Notes under the pieces: generated by a model | What the model saw: only the letters and a program-made list of their open reading frames with translations | The model's database searches: none | Told to the model about the DNA's origin: nothing | Made by a program: the position numbers and the translations under genes | Shown here: piece after piece, positions 30,135 through 39,184 of the stretch | Layout of the letters: each line of letters opens with the position of its first letter | Position numbering within the stretch: the stretch's first letter is position 1 | DNA from: an uncultured Alphaproteobacteria bacterium | GTDB taxonomy: Bacteria > Pseudomonadota > Alphaproteobacteria > GCA-002720895 | Assembly: GCA_902607475.1 (NCBI GenBank) | Contig: CACLKH010000007.1 | Coordinates: 1-43,062 of the forward strand | Direction: 5' to 3' | Length of the DNA stretch: 43,062 bases

Positions 30135-31805
30135 ATGACAGAATCCTTTCTCGCACTAGCAAGGAAATATAGGCCTAAGAAATTGTCTGAATTAATAGGC
30201 CAAGATGTATTTGTGTCTACAATTCAAAATGCTCTTAAAAATAATAGATTGGCTCACGCCTATTTGTTTAGTGGTGTTCGAGGTATTGGTAAAACTACAA
30301 CTGCAAGGATTTTAGCTCACTTATTTAATGGAGAAAACGAAGTAAAAGGCAATCCAATCGATCTTTTGGAAGTAGATGCTGCAAGATACACAACAGTGGA
30401 TACAATGAGAGAATTGCTGGATGGAATAAAGTACAGGCCATCAAATTGGAAATATAAAGTATATATATTAGATGAAGTACACATGCTTTCTACTTCAGCA
30501 GTAAGTTCACTTTTAAAAAATCTTGAGGAACCACCGGAGCACGTAAAATTTATTTTTTGTACAACAGAACCAAGGAAAATTCCGGCAACAATTATTTCTC
30601 GTTGTCAAAGATTTGATTTAAAAAGAATACCTTTTGATATTTTGGCAAAATATTTACAAGAAATTGCTCAAAAAGAAAAATCAGAAATTGATATCAATGC
30701 GGCTAGTATTATAGCGCGCGCATCTGACGGTAGTGTTAGGGACGCGTTATCGATTCTAGATAAATCTTTATCAACAGGTGAAAAAAAAATAACTGAAAAA
30801 CATATTCAAGAATTACTTGGATTAGTGGATAGAAACAATATTTATTTATTATTTGAGAATTTAATGAATGGAAAAACTAAAGAAGGATTAGAAATATTTA
30901 ATACTCTTTATAACGATGGAGCAGATCCTGGAATAATAATTCAAGATTTATTAGAAATTGTACACTGGGTAAGCAGATTAGTTCTAACTCCTGAAATTTC
31001 TGATGAATCAGGTGTATCGCAAATTGATAGAGAAAAAGGTTTAGAGTTAGCTAAAAAACTGAGCATGTCAGAACTTTCTCAAACTTGGCAAATACTTCTC
31101 AAGGGATATCAAGAATTACAAAGTCATGAAATGCCACATATAGTTGTTGAAATGGTTCTTATACGCCTAGCTTTTGCATCCGAATTACCATCTTTAGAAG
31201 ATATTTCTAACAATTTAAATACTAAGAACAAAAAAGAAGAAACAATAGCAAATGATGAAAACAAAACAACTATTGTAGATGAAAATAAAAAAAAGGATGA
31301 TTTGTCAAAAGATAAAAAACAAACTGGAATAAGCTCCGATACCGTTATGGAAATGAAAAATATTGAAACATTAGCAAAAAAACAAAATTTTGAAGAAAAT
31401 AATAAGCAAAACATAAAGGTTCAAAGAAATATAACGGTTAATAATTTTAAGGAAGTTGCGGATTTATTTTTACAAAAAAAAGAAATTTTATTATTTAATA
31501 ATTTATTTTCTCATGTGCACTTAGTTAGTTTTAAAAAAGGAAAAATTGAACTATATCCAACAAGAGACGCACCAAAGGATCTTGCGAGTAAAGTAGGACA
31601 ATTGTTATTTGAATGGACTAAAGAAAAATGGCATATTTTAATGACGCAAGAAAAAGGAGAACCAACGCTTGAAGAACAAAATGATAAAGAAAAAGACAGA
31701 ATAATCAATGAGTTATCAAAGAATGAAAGAATAAAGGAAATTTTAAATACATTTCCTGGCGCTAAAATAGAAGAAGTAAAAGATAAGGGAGAAGAAGATG
31801 AATAA
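30135..31805 (+). CDS. dnaX: DNA polymerase III subunit gamma/tau
   Basis: LARKYRPKKLSELIGQDVFV...YLFSGVRGIGKTTTARILA...VYILDEVHMLS...LLKNLEEPPEHVKFIF...ISRCQRFD. Confidence 0.95.
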   Translation: MTESFLALARKYRPKKLSELIGQDVFVSTIQNALKNNRLAHAYLFSGVRGIGKTTTARILAHLFNGENEVKGNPIDLLEVDAARYTTVDTMRELLDGIKYRPSNWKYKVYILDEVHMLSTSAVSSLLKNLEEPPEHVKFIFCTTEPRKIPATIISRCQRFDLKRIPFDILAKYLQEIAQKEKSEIDINAASIIARASDGSVRDALSILDKSLSTGEKKITEKHIQELLGLVDRNNIYLLFENLMNGKTKEGLEIFNTLYNDGADPGIIIQDLLEIVHWVSRLVLTPEISDESGVSQIDREKGLELAKKLSMSELSQTWQILLKGYQELQSHEMPHIVVEMVLIRLAFASELPSLEDISNNLNTKNKKEETIANDENKTTIVDENKKKDDLSKDKKQTGISSDTVMEMKNIETLAKKQNFEENNKQNIKVQRNITVNNFKEVADLFLQKKEILLFNNLFSHVHLVSFKKGKIELYPTRDAPKDLASKVGQLLFEWTKEKWHILMTQEKGEPTLEEQNDKEKDRIINELSKNERIKEILNTFPGAKIEEVKDKGEEDE

Positions 31806-32124
31806 TAATTTTAACGATATGATGAAAAAGGCACAAGAAATGCAAAAAAAAATGCAGGAAATGCAAGATAGTCTTTCCAATTTAGAAGTTGAAGGAACTT
31901 CTGGAGGAGGAATGGTTAAAGTAATCATGAATTGTAAAAACGAAGTTAAAAAAATTGATGTAGACCCTAGTATAATTAAACAGGATGATAAGACAATGAT
32001 GGAGGATCTTATTGTAGCTGCGTTAAATGATGCTAAATCCAAAGCTGAAGAAAAATCAAAAGATGAAATGAAAAAATTAACCGGTGGGCTAGGTCTGCCT
32101 CCTGGAATGAAAATGCCTTTTTAA
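31798..32124 (+). CDS. ybaB: YbaB/EbfC family nucleoid-associated protein
   Basis: MMKKAQEMQKKMQEMQDSLSNLEVEGTSGGGMVKVIMNCKNEVKKIDVDPSII. Confidence 0.95.
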   Translation: MNNNFNDMMKKAQEMQKKMQEMQDSLSNLEVEGTSGGGMVKVIMNCKNEVKKIDVDPSIIKQDDKTMMEDLIVAALNDAKSKAEEKSKDEMKKLTGGLGLPPGMKMPF

Positions 32125-32134
32125 AAAAAAAAAT

Positions 32135-32728
32135 ATGCACGACGACGCACTTCAAGAATTAATTCATTTGTTTTCCAAATTACCTGGTATTGGGCCAAAA
32201 TCCGCAAGTAGATTGGTTCTTTTTCTTTTAAAAAATAAAGAAAAACTTATGTATCCCTTAAGCAGGTCGTTATTAGCATCTGGTAAATCTTTAAAGAAAT
32301 GTAAAGTTTGCGGTAATATCGGAGTTAAATTTCCAGATAAGATTTGTAATGACCCTAAAAGAGATAAATCTATTATTTGTGTAGTTGAAGATATTTCTGA
32401 TTTATGGGCACTTGAGAAAACAGGATCATTTAAAGGTCTTTATCATGTTCTAGGAGGATCGTTATCTGCGTTAGATAACATAAATCCTGATGATTTAATG
32501 ATAAAAGAATTAATACAAAGAGCAAAAAATAATAACATCAAAGAAATAATTCTTGCTTTAAACTCAACTGTTAATTCACAAACCACGCTTCACTATATAA
32601 CAGAAAAATTAAATGGCAGTAATGTAAAAATTACAAAAATTGCACAAGGAATGCCATTTGGAGCCGAACTTAATTATGTAGATGAAGGGACGCTTACCAC
32701 TGCAATGAAGGCTAGGAAACCTATTTAA
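32135..32728 (+). CDS. recR: Recombination protein RecR
   Basis: LIHLFSKLPGIGPKSASRLVLFLL; TOPRIM ICVVEDISDLWALEKTGSFKGLYHVLGG; RGMPFG-like QGMPFGAELNYVDEGTL. Confidence 0.96.
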   Translation: MHDDALQELIHLFSKLPGIGPKSASRLVLFLLKNKEKLMYPLSRSLLASGKSLKKCKVCGNIGVKFPDKICNDPKRDKSIICVVEDISDLWALEKTGSFKGLYHVLGGSLSALDNINPDDLMIKELIQRAKNNNIKEIILALNSTVNSQTTLHYITEKLNGSNVKITKIAQGMPFGAELNYVDEGTLTTAMKARKPI

Positions 32729-32735
32729 ATTAATA

Positions 32736-34160
32736 ATGAATTACGTATTTTATGACTTTGAAACTAGTGGGAGTAATAAAGATTTTGATCAGATACTTCA
32801 AATTGGAGCAGTTTTAACTGATGATGGTTTCCAGATTAAAGATAAAATTAATATTTCATGTAGATTAAAAAAAGATATTATACCAGCTCCAGAGGCTTTA
32901 TTAATTAATAAAATATCAATTGACCAATTAAAATCTTATGAAGTTTCCCATTATAGCTTAGTCGAACAACTAAAAAAAAAATTTGAGGAATGGTCACCTG
33001 CCTGTTTTGTAGGATTTAACAGTATTGGTTTTGATGAAGATGTTTTACGCCAAGGGTTGTTTCAATCTTTAAATTATCCATACCTTACAACCTCAAAAGA
33101 TAATCGACGACTGGATGTATTAAAACTAGCAAGAGGCGTAAGTGCATTCGCTCCAAATGCTATCGTTGTTCCTTTAAAAGAGAATAATACACAAAGTTTT
33201 AAATTAGGTGATTTAACTAAAGTTAACCAAATTGATCACAGTAACGCCCATGATGCAATTGGCGATGTTATGGCAACCTTAGAACTTGCAAAAAAAATAA
33301 AAAATAGTGCTTCTGAAGTTTGGGATTCACTTCTTATTTATAAAAAAGGAGATGATATAGGTAAAAAGTTTTTTAATGAAGATTTTGTTTGTTATCAAGA
33401 TCTTGTATTTGGGAAATTATATAATTTTGCTGCTACTTTTGTTTGTTTCCATCCAGTTTACGGTAAATCATGGCTTGCAGCTTTTGATTTAAAGCATGAC
33501 CCAAAATCACTTCTAGATTTGGGTTTTAGCGAATTGAAACAAGCATTGTTTTCTTCACCTGCAAAAATTAGACAAGTATCACTAAATAAGATGCCTATTG
33601 TATTGTCTAAAGAATATTTTAGTTCGCTTGATGATTACAAAGATATTGGTTTAGAAGAAATATTAAAAAGAGCAAAACTTGTTAAAGAAAATCAAGAATT
33701 CTGTAATAAGGTTTTTGAAATACTTGCTGAAAAAACTAAAGAAAAAAAAGAAACTTCCAGTCAAGATCAAGAAGACTATTTTCCTGAACAATTCATTCAC
33801 GAGTCTTCAATCAAAATGTCAAAAGATGATAGAGCTATATTTTATAAATTTCAAAAAAGCAATTGGAATGAAAAGGCAAAAAATTACTTGGATTTTCAAG
33901 ATAATGTTCTTAAACATTTTAGTAGATTATTAATATTTGAAGAAAACCCAGATTCTTTATCTCAAGAGGAGCTGATTTTAGTAAAGAAAGAAATTGCAGA
34001 AAAACTATTAACAACAGACAAGAAGCCTTATATTACTATTCCTGATGCAATGAAAAAAATTGATGATTTAAGAGCTGATGAGAATACAGATAAAAAATTT
34101 TTAAATGATTACGATTTATTTGTTCAAGATTTGGAATCACAACATAAAAAAAATCTTTAA
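32736..34160 (+). CDS. sbcB: Exodeoxyribonuclease I
   Basis: FYDFETSGSNKDFDQILQIGAVLTDD; GFNSIGFDEDVLRQGLF; NAHDAIGDVMATLELA (DEDDh exonuclease); long C-terminal ExoI region. Confidence 0.92.
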   Translation: MNYVFYDFETSGSNKDFDQILQIGAVLTDDGFQIKDKINISCRLKKDIIPAPEALLINKISIDQLKSYEVSHYSLVEQLKKKFEEWSPACFVGFNSIGFDEDVLRQGLFQSLNYPYLTTSKDNRRLDVLKLARGVSAFAPNAIVVPLKENNTQSFKLGDLTKVNQIDHSNAHDAIGDVMATLELAKKIKNSASEVWDSLLIYKKGDDIGKKFFNEDFVCYQDLVFGKLYNFAATFVCFHPVYGKSWLAAFDLKHDPKSLLDLGFSELKQALFSSPAKIRQVSLNKMPIVLSKEYFSSLDDYKDIGLEEILKRAKLVKENQEFCNKVFEILAEKTKEKKETSSQDQEDYFPEQFIHESSIKMSKDDRAIFYKFQKSNWNEKAKNYLDFQDNVLKHFSRLLIFEENPDSLSQEELILVKKEIAEKLLTTDKKPYITIPDAMKKIDDLRADENTDKKFLNDYDLFVQDLESQHKKNL

Positions 34161-34906
34161 TATTTTACAGAATACAAAAATAGACCCCAAGCAGGCGCTG
34201 TTTGACCAGCTGCATCTCTTTTTTTAGCTTTAAGTGCTCTTTCAATATCTTTTTTTTTCCATTTTGCTTTTCCAACCATCATTAAAGTACCTGCAATAAT
34301 ACGCACTTGATTATGTAAAAAAGATTTAGCCTTGATCCATATTTCTATCTCTGAAGACTTTCTAATTATTTTTATAGAATTTATTGTTTTGATAGGAGAC
34401 TTTGCTTGGCATTCGATTGAGCGAAAACTGGTAAAATCATGTTTTCCTTCCAGTGCCTTTGCTGCTTTTTTCATTAATTTTTCATCTAATTTTTTTTTTA
34501 CGTGCCAGACTTTTTTATTTTGAATAGCAGGAGGAGAACGTCTGTCTAAAATTTTGTATAAATAAGTTCTTTCTTTTGCATTAAATCTTGCATTAAAATT
34601 TTTTTCTACTTTTTTACATTTTAATATAGAGATTTTAACTTTTTTGTATAAATTTTTTATGTGAAAATTTAAACCGTCTCTTAATGCATCTATTTTTATT
34701 TTTTTTTCTATATCAAAATGCGCAACTTGATTTAAGGCATGAACACCAGCATCAGTTCTTCCTGCACCTTGAATTATTTTTTTTTCACCTGTTAATTTGA
34801 AAAGTGCATTTTCCAGAATTTCTTGAATAGAAATGCCATTTTTTTGCTTTTGCCATCCAACTAAATTTGTACCTTCATATTCAATATGTATTTTATAACG
34901 TGTCAT
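34157..34906 (-). CDS. truA: tRNA pseudouridine synthase A
   Basis: MTRYKIHIEYEGTNLVGWQKQKNGISIQEILENAL; GAGRTDAGVHALNQVAHFD; NQVRIIAGTLMMVG. Confidence 0.97.
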   Translation of the reverse strand: MTRYKIHIEYEGTNLVGWQKQKNGISIQEILENALFKLTGEKKIIQGAGRTDAGVHALNQVAHFDIEKKIKIDALRDGLNFHIKNLYKKVKISILKCKKVEKNFNARFNAKERTYLYKILDRRSPPAIQNKKVWHVKKKLDEKLMKKAAKALEGKHDFTSFRSIECQAKSPIKTINSIKIIRKSSEIEIWIKAKSFLHNQVRIIAGTLMMVGKAKWKKKDIERALKAKKRDAAGQTAPAWGLFLYSVKY

Positions 34907-34908
34907 TT

Positions 34909-35838
34909 TTATTCAATTTTTTGATTAACTTGGAAGCGAAACCCTCTTATGAATGTATTTATATTCATTTGGGATTTGCCAGATCTTTGTAAAATTTTGG
35001 GATTAATTATATCCCCATTGCCACAAGATATGGAAAATTTTTTATCTAAAATTAAACCAACAGGTTTATTGTTTGGAGAAGAAATATCCGCATCAAAAAT
35101 TTTTATTCTTTCATTATTTACTGTAAACCATGCTCCGGGGATAGGGTTAAATGCCTTTATTTGTCTTAATATATCTTTCCCATTCTTATTCCAATTAATT
35201 TTTGCTTCATCTGTTGAAATTTTTTTTGCATACGTTGCGTTTGCCTCGTCTTGTGGAGTAGTTTTTATTTTTTCTTCTTTTTGTAGTATTTTTAATGCGT
35301 CATTAATTAATTTTCCTCCAATTTTTGCTAATTCATCATGAATTTCTTCTGATGTATTTTTTTCTTTAATTTCTATTTTTTTTTGTAAAACGATTGCACC
35401 TGCATCCAATTTTTCGTTCATTTGCATTATTGTGATACCAGTTTCTTTATCACCGGATAAAATAGCTCGTTGAATAGGCGCAGCACCTCTCCACCTTGGA
35501 AGCAAAGATGCATGAATATTTAATGCTCCAAATTTAGGTATAGATAATATTTCTTCCGGTAATATTATTCCGTATGCTGCGACAACTAGAACATCACAAT
35601 TCATATTTTTTAAATGATTTATTTCTTTTTCTTCTTTAAAATTTTTTGGTGTAAATACTGGCAGGTTATTTTTTATACAAAAGTTTTTCACAGAGGAATG
35701 AGATATTTTTTGACCTCGACCAGCAGGTCTTGAAGGTTTAGTGAAGCAGCCAATTAAATTAAAGTTTTTATAAATGGATTGCAATCCAGGTAGAGCAAAT
35801 TCAGGAGTACCCATAAAAACCACTTTAAGAGATTTCAT
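34909..35838 (-). CDS. fmt: Methionyl-tRNA formyltransferase
   Basis: LKVVFMGTPEFALPGLQSI; GALNIHASLLPRWRGAAPIQRAILSGDKETGITIMQM. Confidence 0.97.
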   Translation of the reverse strand: MKSLKVVFMGTPEFALPGLQSIYKNFNLIGCFTKPSRPAGRGQKISHSSVKNFCIKNNLPVFTPKNFKEEKEINHLKNMNCDVLVVAAYGIILPEEILSIPKFGALNIHASLLPRWRGAAPIQRAILSGDKETGITIMQMNEKLDAGAIVLQKKIEIKEKNTSEEIHDELAKIGGKLINDALKILQKEEKIKTTPQDEANATYAKKISTDEAKINWNKNGKDILRQIKAFNPIPGAWFTVNNERIKIFDADISSPNNKPVGLILDKKFSISCGNGDIINPKILQRSGKSQMNINTFIRGFRFQVNQKIE

Positions 35839-35840
35839 AG

Positions 35841-36398
35841 TTATGTTGTTTGTTCTTTTTCCTTTTGTTGTTTCTTAATTTTACGCAAGATAATATCTTT
35901 TTTAGTTTTAGACATACGATCGATAAATAAAATGCCGTTTACGTGGTCGATTTCGTGCTGTACGCAACGTGCTAAAAGTCCTTTAGCAAGCAATTCTTTT
36001 GATTCGCCGTTTCTATCTAAATATTTTACTTTGCAAGAAGATGGCCTAGTAACGTCTCCCATAATTCCTGGAATTGAAAGACATCCTTCTTCATCTGTTT
36101 CTTTTTTTTCTGAAACCCAGGTTAATTCTGGATTAGCCATTTGAATAGGATTTGGCTTAATTTCTTCCTTTTTTTCATTTTTTTCTTCCTGATATCGCTT
36201 TAAACCTGGTCTTGGCGATGTATCCATAACTATTAATCTTTTATTAATTCCAATTTGAGGGGCAGCAAGACCAATTCCTGGAGCTTTATACATAGTATTT
36301 AGCATTTCATCCATAAGTTTTTTAATTTTATTATCAACCTTATCAATAGGGTTAGATTTTTTTTTTAAAATTGGATTTGGTAGTGTTATAATTTTCAT
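35841..36398 (-). CDS. def: Peptide deformylase
   Basis: PGIGLAAPQIG; EEGCLSIPG; QHEIDHVNGILFIDR. Confidence 0.97.
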   Translation of the reverse strand: MKIITLPNPILKKKSNPIDKVDNKIKKLMDEMLNTMYKAPGIGLAAPQIGINKRLIVMDTSPRPGLKRYQEEKNEKKEEIKPNPIQMANPELTWVSEKKETDEEGCLSIPGIMGDVTRPSSCKVKYLDRNGESKELLAKGLLARCVQHEIDHVNGILFIDRMSKTKKDIILRKIKKQQKEKEQTT

Positions 36399-36434
36399 AT
36401 TGCAAATATATTATTTAAATTTCGTTTATAATAT

Positions 36435-37052
36435 ATGTATTTCTTAAGACTTATTCTAATATTTTTTCTTTTTACCTCAATGTTAACGTTGCAGGGATGT
36501 GTATCTTCGCCTACTTATGCTGGCGATGCCTGTAGTATTTTTGATGAAAAATATTTTTGGTTTAAAGCCGCAAAAAAAAGTTCAAAAAAATGGAAAGTAC
36601 CGATTGCAACACTTATGAGCGTTATAAATCAGGAAAGTGCTTTTAAGCAATATGCAAAACCTCCAAGAAAAAAGTTATTTGGATTTATACCACTTCTTAC
36701 TAGAGAAAGTTCAAGTTTAGGTTATTCTCAAGCCACTAAAGGAAGTTGGGAACATTATAAAAAAGTAACTGGAAAAAGATTTGTAACACGTATTAGCTTT
36801 AAAGATTCAGTTGATTTTGTAGGCTTTTATATTGATCAAGCCAATAAAGAGTTGGGAATATCAAAAAAAGATACTTTCAATCATTATTTAGCTTATCACG
36901 AAGGGATGAATGGATTTAGGAAAAAAACATATAAGAAGAAACCCGAACTTTTGAAAATTGCAAGTAGAGTAGAAAAACAATCTCAAACCTATAATAAACA
37001 GTTATCAAAATGTATGAGTAAATTAGATAGAAATAAATATATACTTTTCTAA
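36435..37052 (+). CDS. Lytic transglycosylase (SLT-like) lipoprotein
   Basis: Signal with lipobox-like LQGC; WKVPIATLMSVINQESAFKQ...SLGYSQATKGSWEHYK; ...YLAYHEGMNGF. Confidence 0.8.
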   Translation: MYFLRLILIFFLFTSMLTLQGCVSSPTYAGDACSIFDEKYFWFKAAKKSSKKWKVPIATLMSVINQESAFKQYAKPPRKKLFGFIPLLTRESSSLGYSQATKGSWEHYKKVTGKRFVTRISFKDSVDFVGFYIDQANKELGISKKDTFNHYLAYHEGMNGFRKKTYKKKPELLKIASRVEKQSQTYNKQLSKCMSKLDRNKYILF

Positions 37053-37055
37053 TTC

Positions 37056-37190
37056 CTAGATATCATCTATTTCATCAAGCTTAATTTTTTTTCTTACATA
37101 TCTTTTTTTAGATTGAATAACTTTAGGTCTAAATGTAGAGGTTCTCAAAGCTTTAGCAGAAGGATTTTTTATAACTTTTTTTTTCTTCAT
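37056..37190 (-). CDS. Small 44-aa ORF, ArfA (alternative ribosome-rescue factor A)-like; not in supplied ORF track
   Basis: Hand translation MKKKKVIKNPSAKALRTSTFRPKVIQSKKRYVRKKIKLDEIDDI*. ATGA overlap with the dapE stop (37187-37190). Pattern A-x-AL-x4-FR-x-[KR]-V-x3-KK..Y-x-RK resembles ArfA. Confidence 0.7.
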   Translation of the reverse strand: MKKKKVIKNPSAKALRTSTFRPKVIQSKKRYVRKKIKLDEIDDI

Positions 37191-38329
37191 TTAAAATATT
37201 CTTTTAAAATTAACTTATAAATTTTAGTTAGATTTTTTAAATCTTTTAATGAAACCTTTTCATTGTTAGTGTGCATTGTTTTACCAACTAAACCAAATTC
37301 TACAACATTTGTATAATCTTTTATAAATCTTGCATCTGAAGTACCCCCATCAGTTGCATACTTAGGATTTCTTTTTGTTATTTTTTTTATACATTTTTTA
37401 ATAAGCTCAGAAAATTTTCCTGGTTTTGTTAAAAATGCATTACCAGAAACATAGGTTTCTAATTTGTATTTAAGACCTACTTTATTGAATTCTTTTTTTA
37501 TCCATTTTGTTAACGATTTAATTGTATGATTAGTGTTAAATCTAATGTTAAAAGAACCTCTTGCTTTTGCTGGTATTACATTTAAAGCTTCATTTCCAAC
37601 ATCTATGGAAGTTACTGAAATTATTGATGGTTGAAAGTGTTTTGTTCCTTTATCTAATACTTTTTTATCTATATTAGTAAGCATTTTCATTAGCCCAGAT
37701 ACTGGATTTATAGTCCTATTAGGCCAAGCAGAATGCCCTTCTTTTCCTTGGACCTCAACCATGCAATTAAATCCACCTCTTCGACCTATTTTTATTTGAT
37801 CTCCTAAAACTTTTAAATTAGTGGGTTCTCCAACTAAACAATTATCAATTTTTATATTTTTTTTTTTCAACCATTGTAAAATTTTTCTTGTTCCAAGCCA
37901 AGCATACGTTTCTTCATCTGATGTAATCATCATAGAAATTTTTCCTTTGAAATTATTATTTTCATTTAAAAAACTTTTTGCGGAAGATAAAAAGCAAGCA
38001 ATAGCAGATTTCATATCTACTGCGCCCCTTCCAATTAAAAAATTATTTTTTATTTTTCCAGCAAATGGATCAATCGCCCACTCTTTTTTTTCTGCAGGAA
38101 CTACATCAACATGTCCAGCAAATGAAAAATGTGGTTTACCACTACCTATTTCAGCATATAAATTACTTATTGAATCATAACCTTTTTCAGAAAATCTTAA
38201 TTTTTTACATTTAAAACCTAAAGCTTTACATTCTTTTTCAACAACTTTTAATGCAGAATCAGCATTAGGGGCTATTGATTTACATCGAATTAATTTCTGG
38301 GCAATTTTAATTTCATTAGAATTTTTCAT
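37187..38329 (-). CDS. dapE: Succinyl-diaminopimelate desuccinylase
   Basis: FSFAGHVDVVPAEKKEWAIDPFAGKIKNNFLIGRGAVDMKSAIACFL; GGTSDARFIKDYTNVVEFGLVG. Confidence 0.96.
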   Translation of the reverse strand: MKNSNEIKIAQKLIRCKSIAPNADSALKVVEKECKALGFKCKKLRFSEKGYDSISNLYAEIGSGKPHFSFAGHVDVVPAEKKEWAIDPFAGKIKNNFLIGRGAVDMKSAIACFLSSAKSFLNENNNFKGKISMMITSDEETYAWLGTRKILQWLKKKNIKIDNCLVGEPTNLKVLGDQIKIGRRGGFNCMVEVQGKEGHSAWPNRTINPVSGLMKMLTNIDKKVLDKGTKHFQPSIISVTSIDVGNEALNVIPAKARGSFNIRFNTNHTIKSLTKWIKKEFNKVGLKYKLETYVSGNAFLTKPGKFSELIKKCIKKITKRNPKYATDGGTSDARFIKDYTNVVEFGLVGKTMHTNNEKVSLKDLKNLTKIYKLILKEYFK

Positions 38330-38335
38330 ATGCTT

Positions 38336-39184
38336 TTATTCACGTAGTAAATCATTAATACTTGTCTTTTTTCTAGTTTTTTCATCCACCTCTTTAATTA
38401 TTACTGCACAATATAAAGATGGTGCTGATGGACTATTTTTATCAGGTAATGTACCAGGCACCACTACTGAATAAGGAGGAATTTTTCCATAAATTATTTT
38501 TCCAGAAGCACGATTTACTATTTTTGTAGATTGGCCGATATACATTCCCATGCTTAATACAGATCCTTCTCCGACAATTAATCCTTCAACAACTTCTGAC
38601 ATTGCTCCTAAAAAAACATTATCCTCAATAATAGTTGGAAGCGCTTGGGCTGGTTCTAAGACTCCACCCACTCCTGAACCTGCAGAAATATGACAATTTT
38701 TTCCAATTTGGCAACAACTTCCTGCTCTTGCAAAAGTATCGATCATTGTACCTTCTCCGATATATGCTCCTATATTTACATAACACGGCATTAGCACAGC
38801 ATTCTTTCCGACAAAAGATCCTTTTCTGACTGGAGAATTAGGAACCATTCTAAATCCTGCCATAACATGATCTTCCTTTGTCCAACCTGCTGTTTTTCCT
38901 TTTAATAAGTGAGCCTTGTCATACCAACTACTGTAAGGACCGCTTAAACTATCCATTTCATTTGTTTTAAAGCTAAGGAGTATAGCTTGTTTGATCCATT
39001 GATTAACAATCCATTTATTATCTTTTTTTTCTGCAACTCTAATTTTACCTTCATCTAATAAATTTATAACTTCATTTACAGCCTCAGGTAATTCACCTTT
39101 AATTTGAGGATTAATTTCTTCGATTTTTTCAAAATTTGTTTCAATAATTTTTTTTAATTGCTCAACATCCATTTTTTTAACCAT
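38336..39184 (-). CDS. dapD: Tetrahydrodipicolinate N-succinyltransferase (start possibly 39172)
   Basis: GFRMVPNSPVRKGSFVGKNAVLMPCYVNIGAYIGEGTMIDTFARAGSCCQIGKNCHISAGSGVGGVLEP. Confidence 0.97.
   Translation of the reverse strand: MVKKMDVEQLKKIIETNFEKIEEINPQIKGELPEAVNEVINLLDEGKIRVAEKKDNKWIVNQWIKQAILLSFKTNEMDSLSGPYSSWYDKAHLLKGKTAGWTKEDHVMAGFRMVPNSPVRKGSFVGKNAVLMPCYVNIGAYIGEGTMIDTFARAGSCCQIGKNCHISAGSGVGGVLEPAQALPTIIEDNVFLGAMSEVVEGLIVGEGSVLSMGMYIGQSTKIVNRASGKIIYGKIPPYSVVVPGTLPDKNSPSAPSLYCAVIIKEVDEKTRKKTSINDLLRE

Noticed and set aside
31743-32042. 99-aa minus-strand ORF over dnaX/ybaB
   Set aside because: Ser/Phe-rich antisense of Lys/Glu-rich coding sequence; no independent support.
33679-33933. 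84-aa alternate-frame ORF inside sbcB
   Set aside because: Lys-rich out-of-frame product; sbcB frame is continuous and convincing.
34949-35341. 130-aa plus-strand ORF antisense to fmt
   Set aside because: fmt is clearly coding on the minus strand; the antisense product shows no family features.
37821-38180. 119-aa plus-strand ORF antisense to dapE
   Set aside because: Shadow ORF over a conserved dapE sequence.
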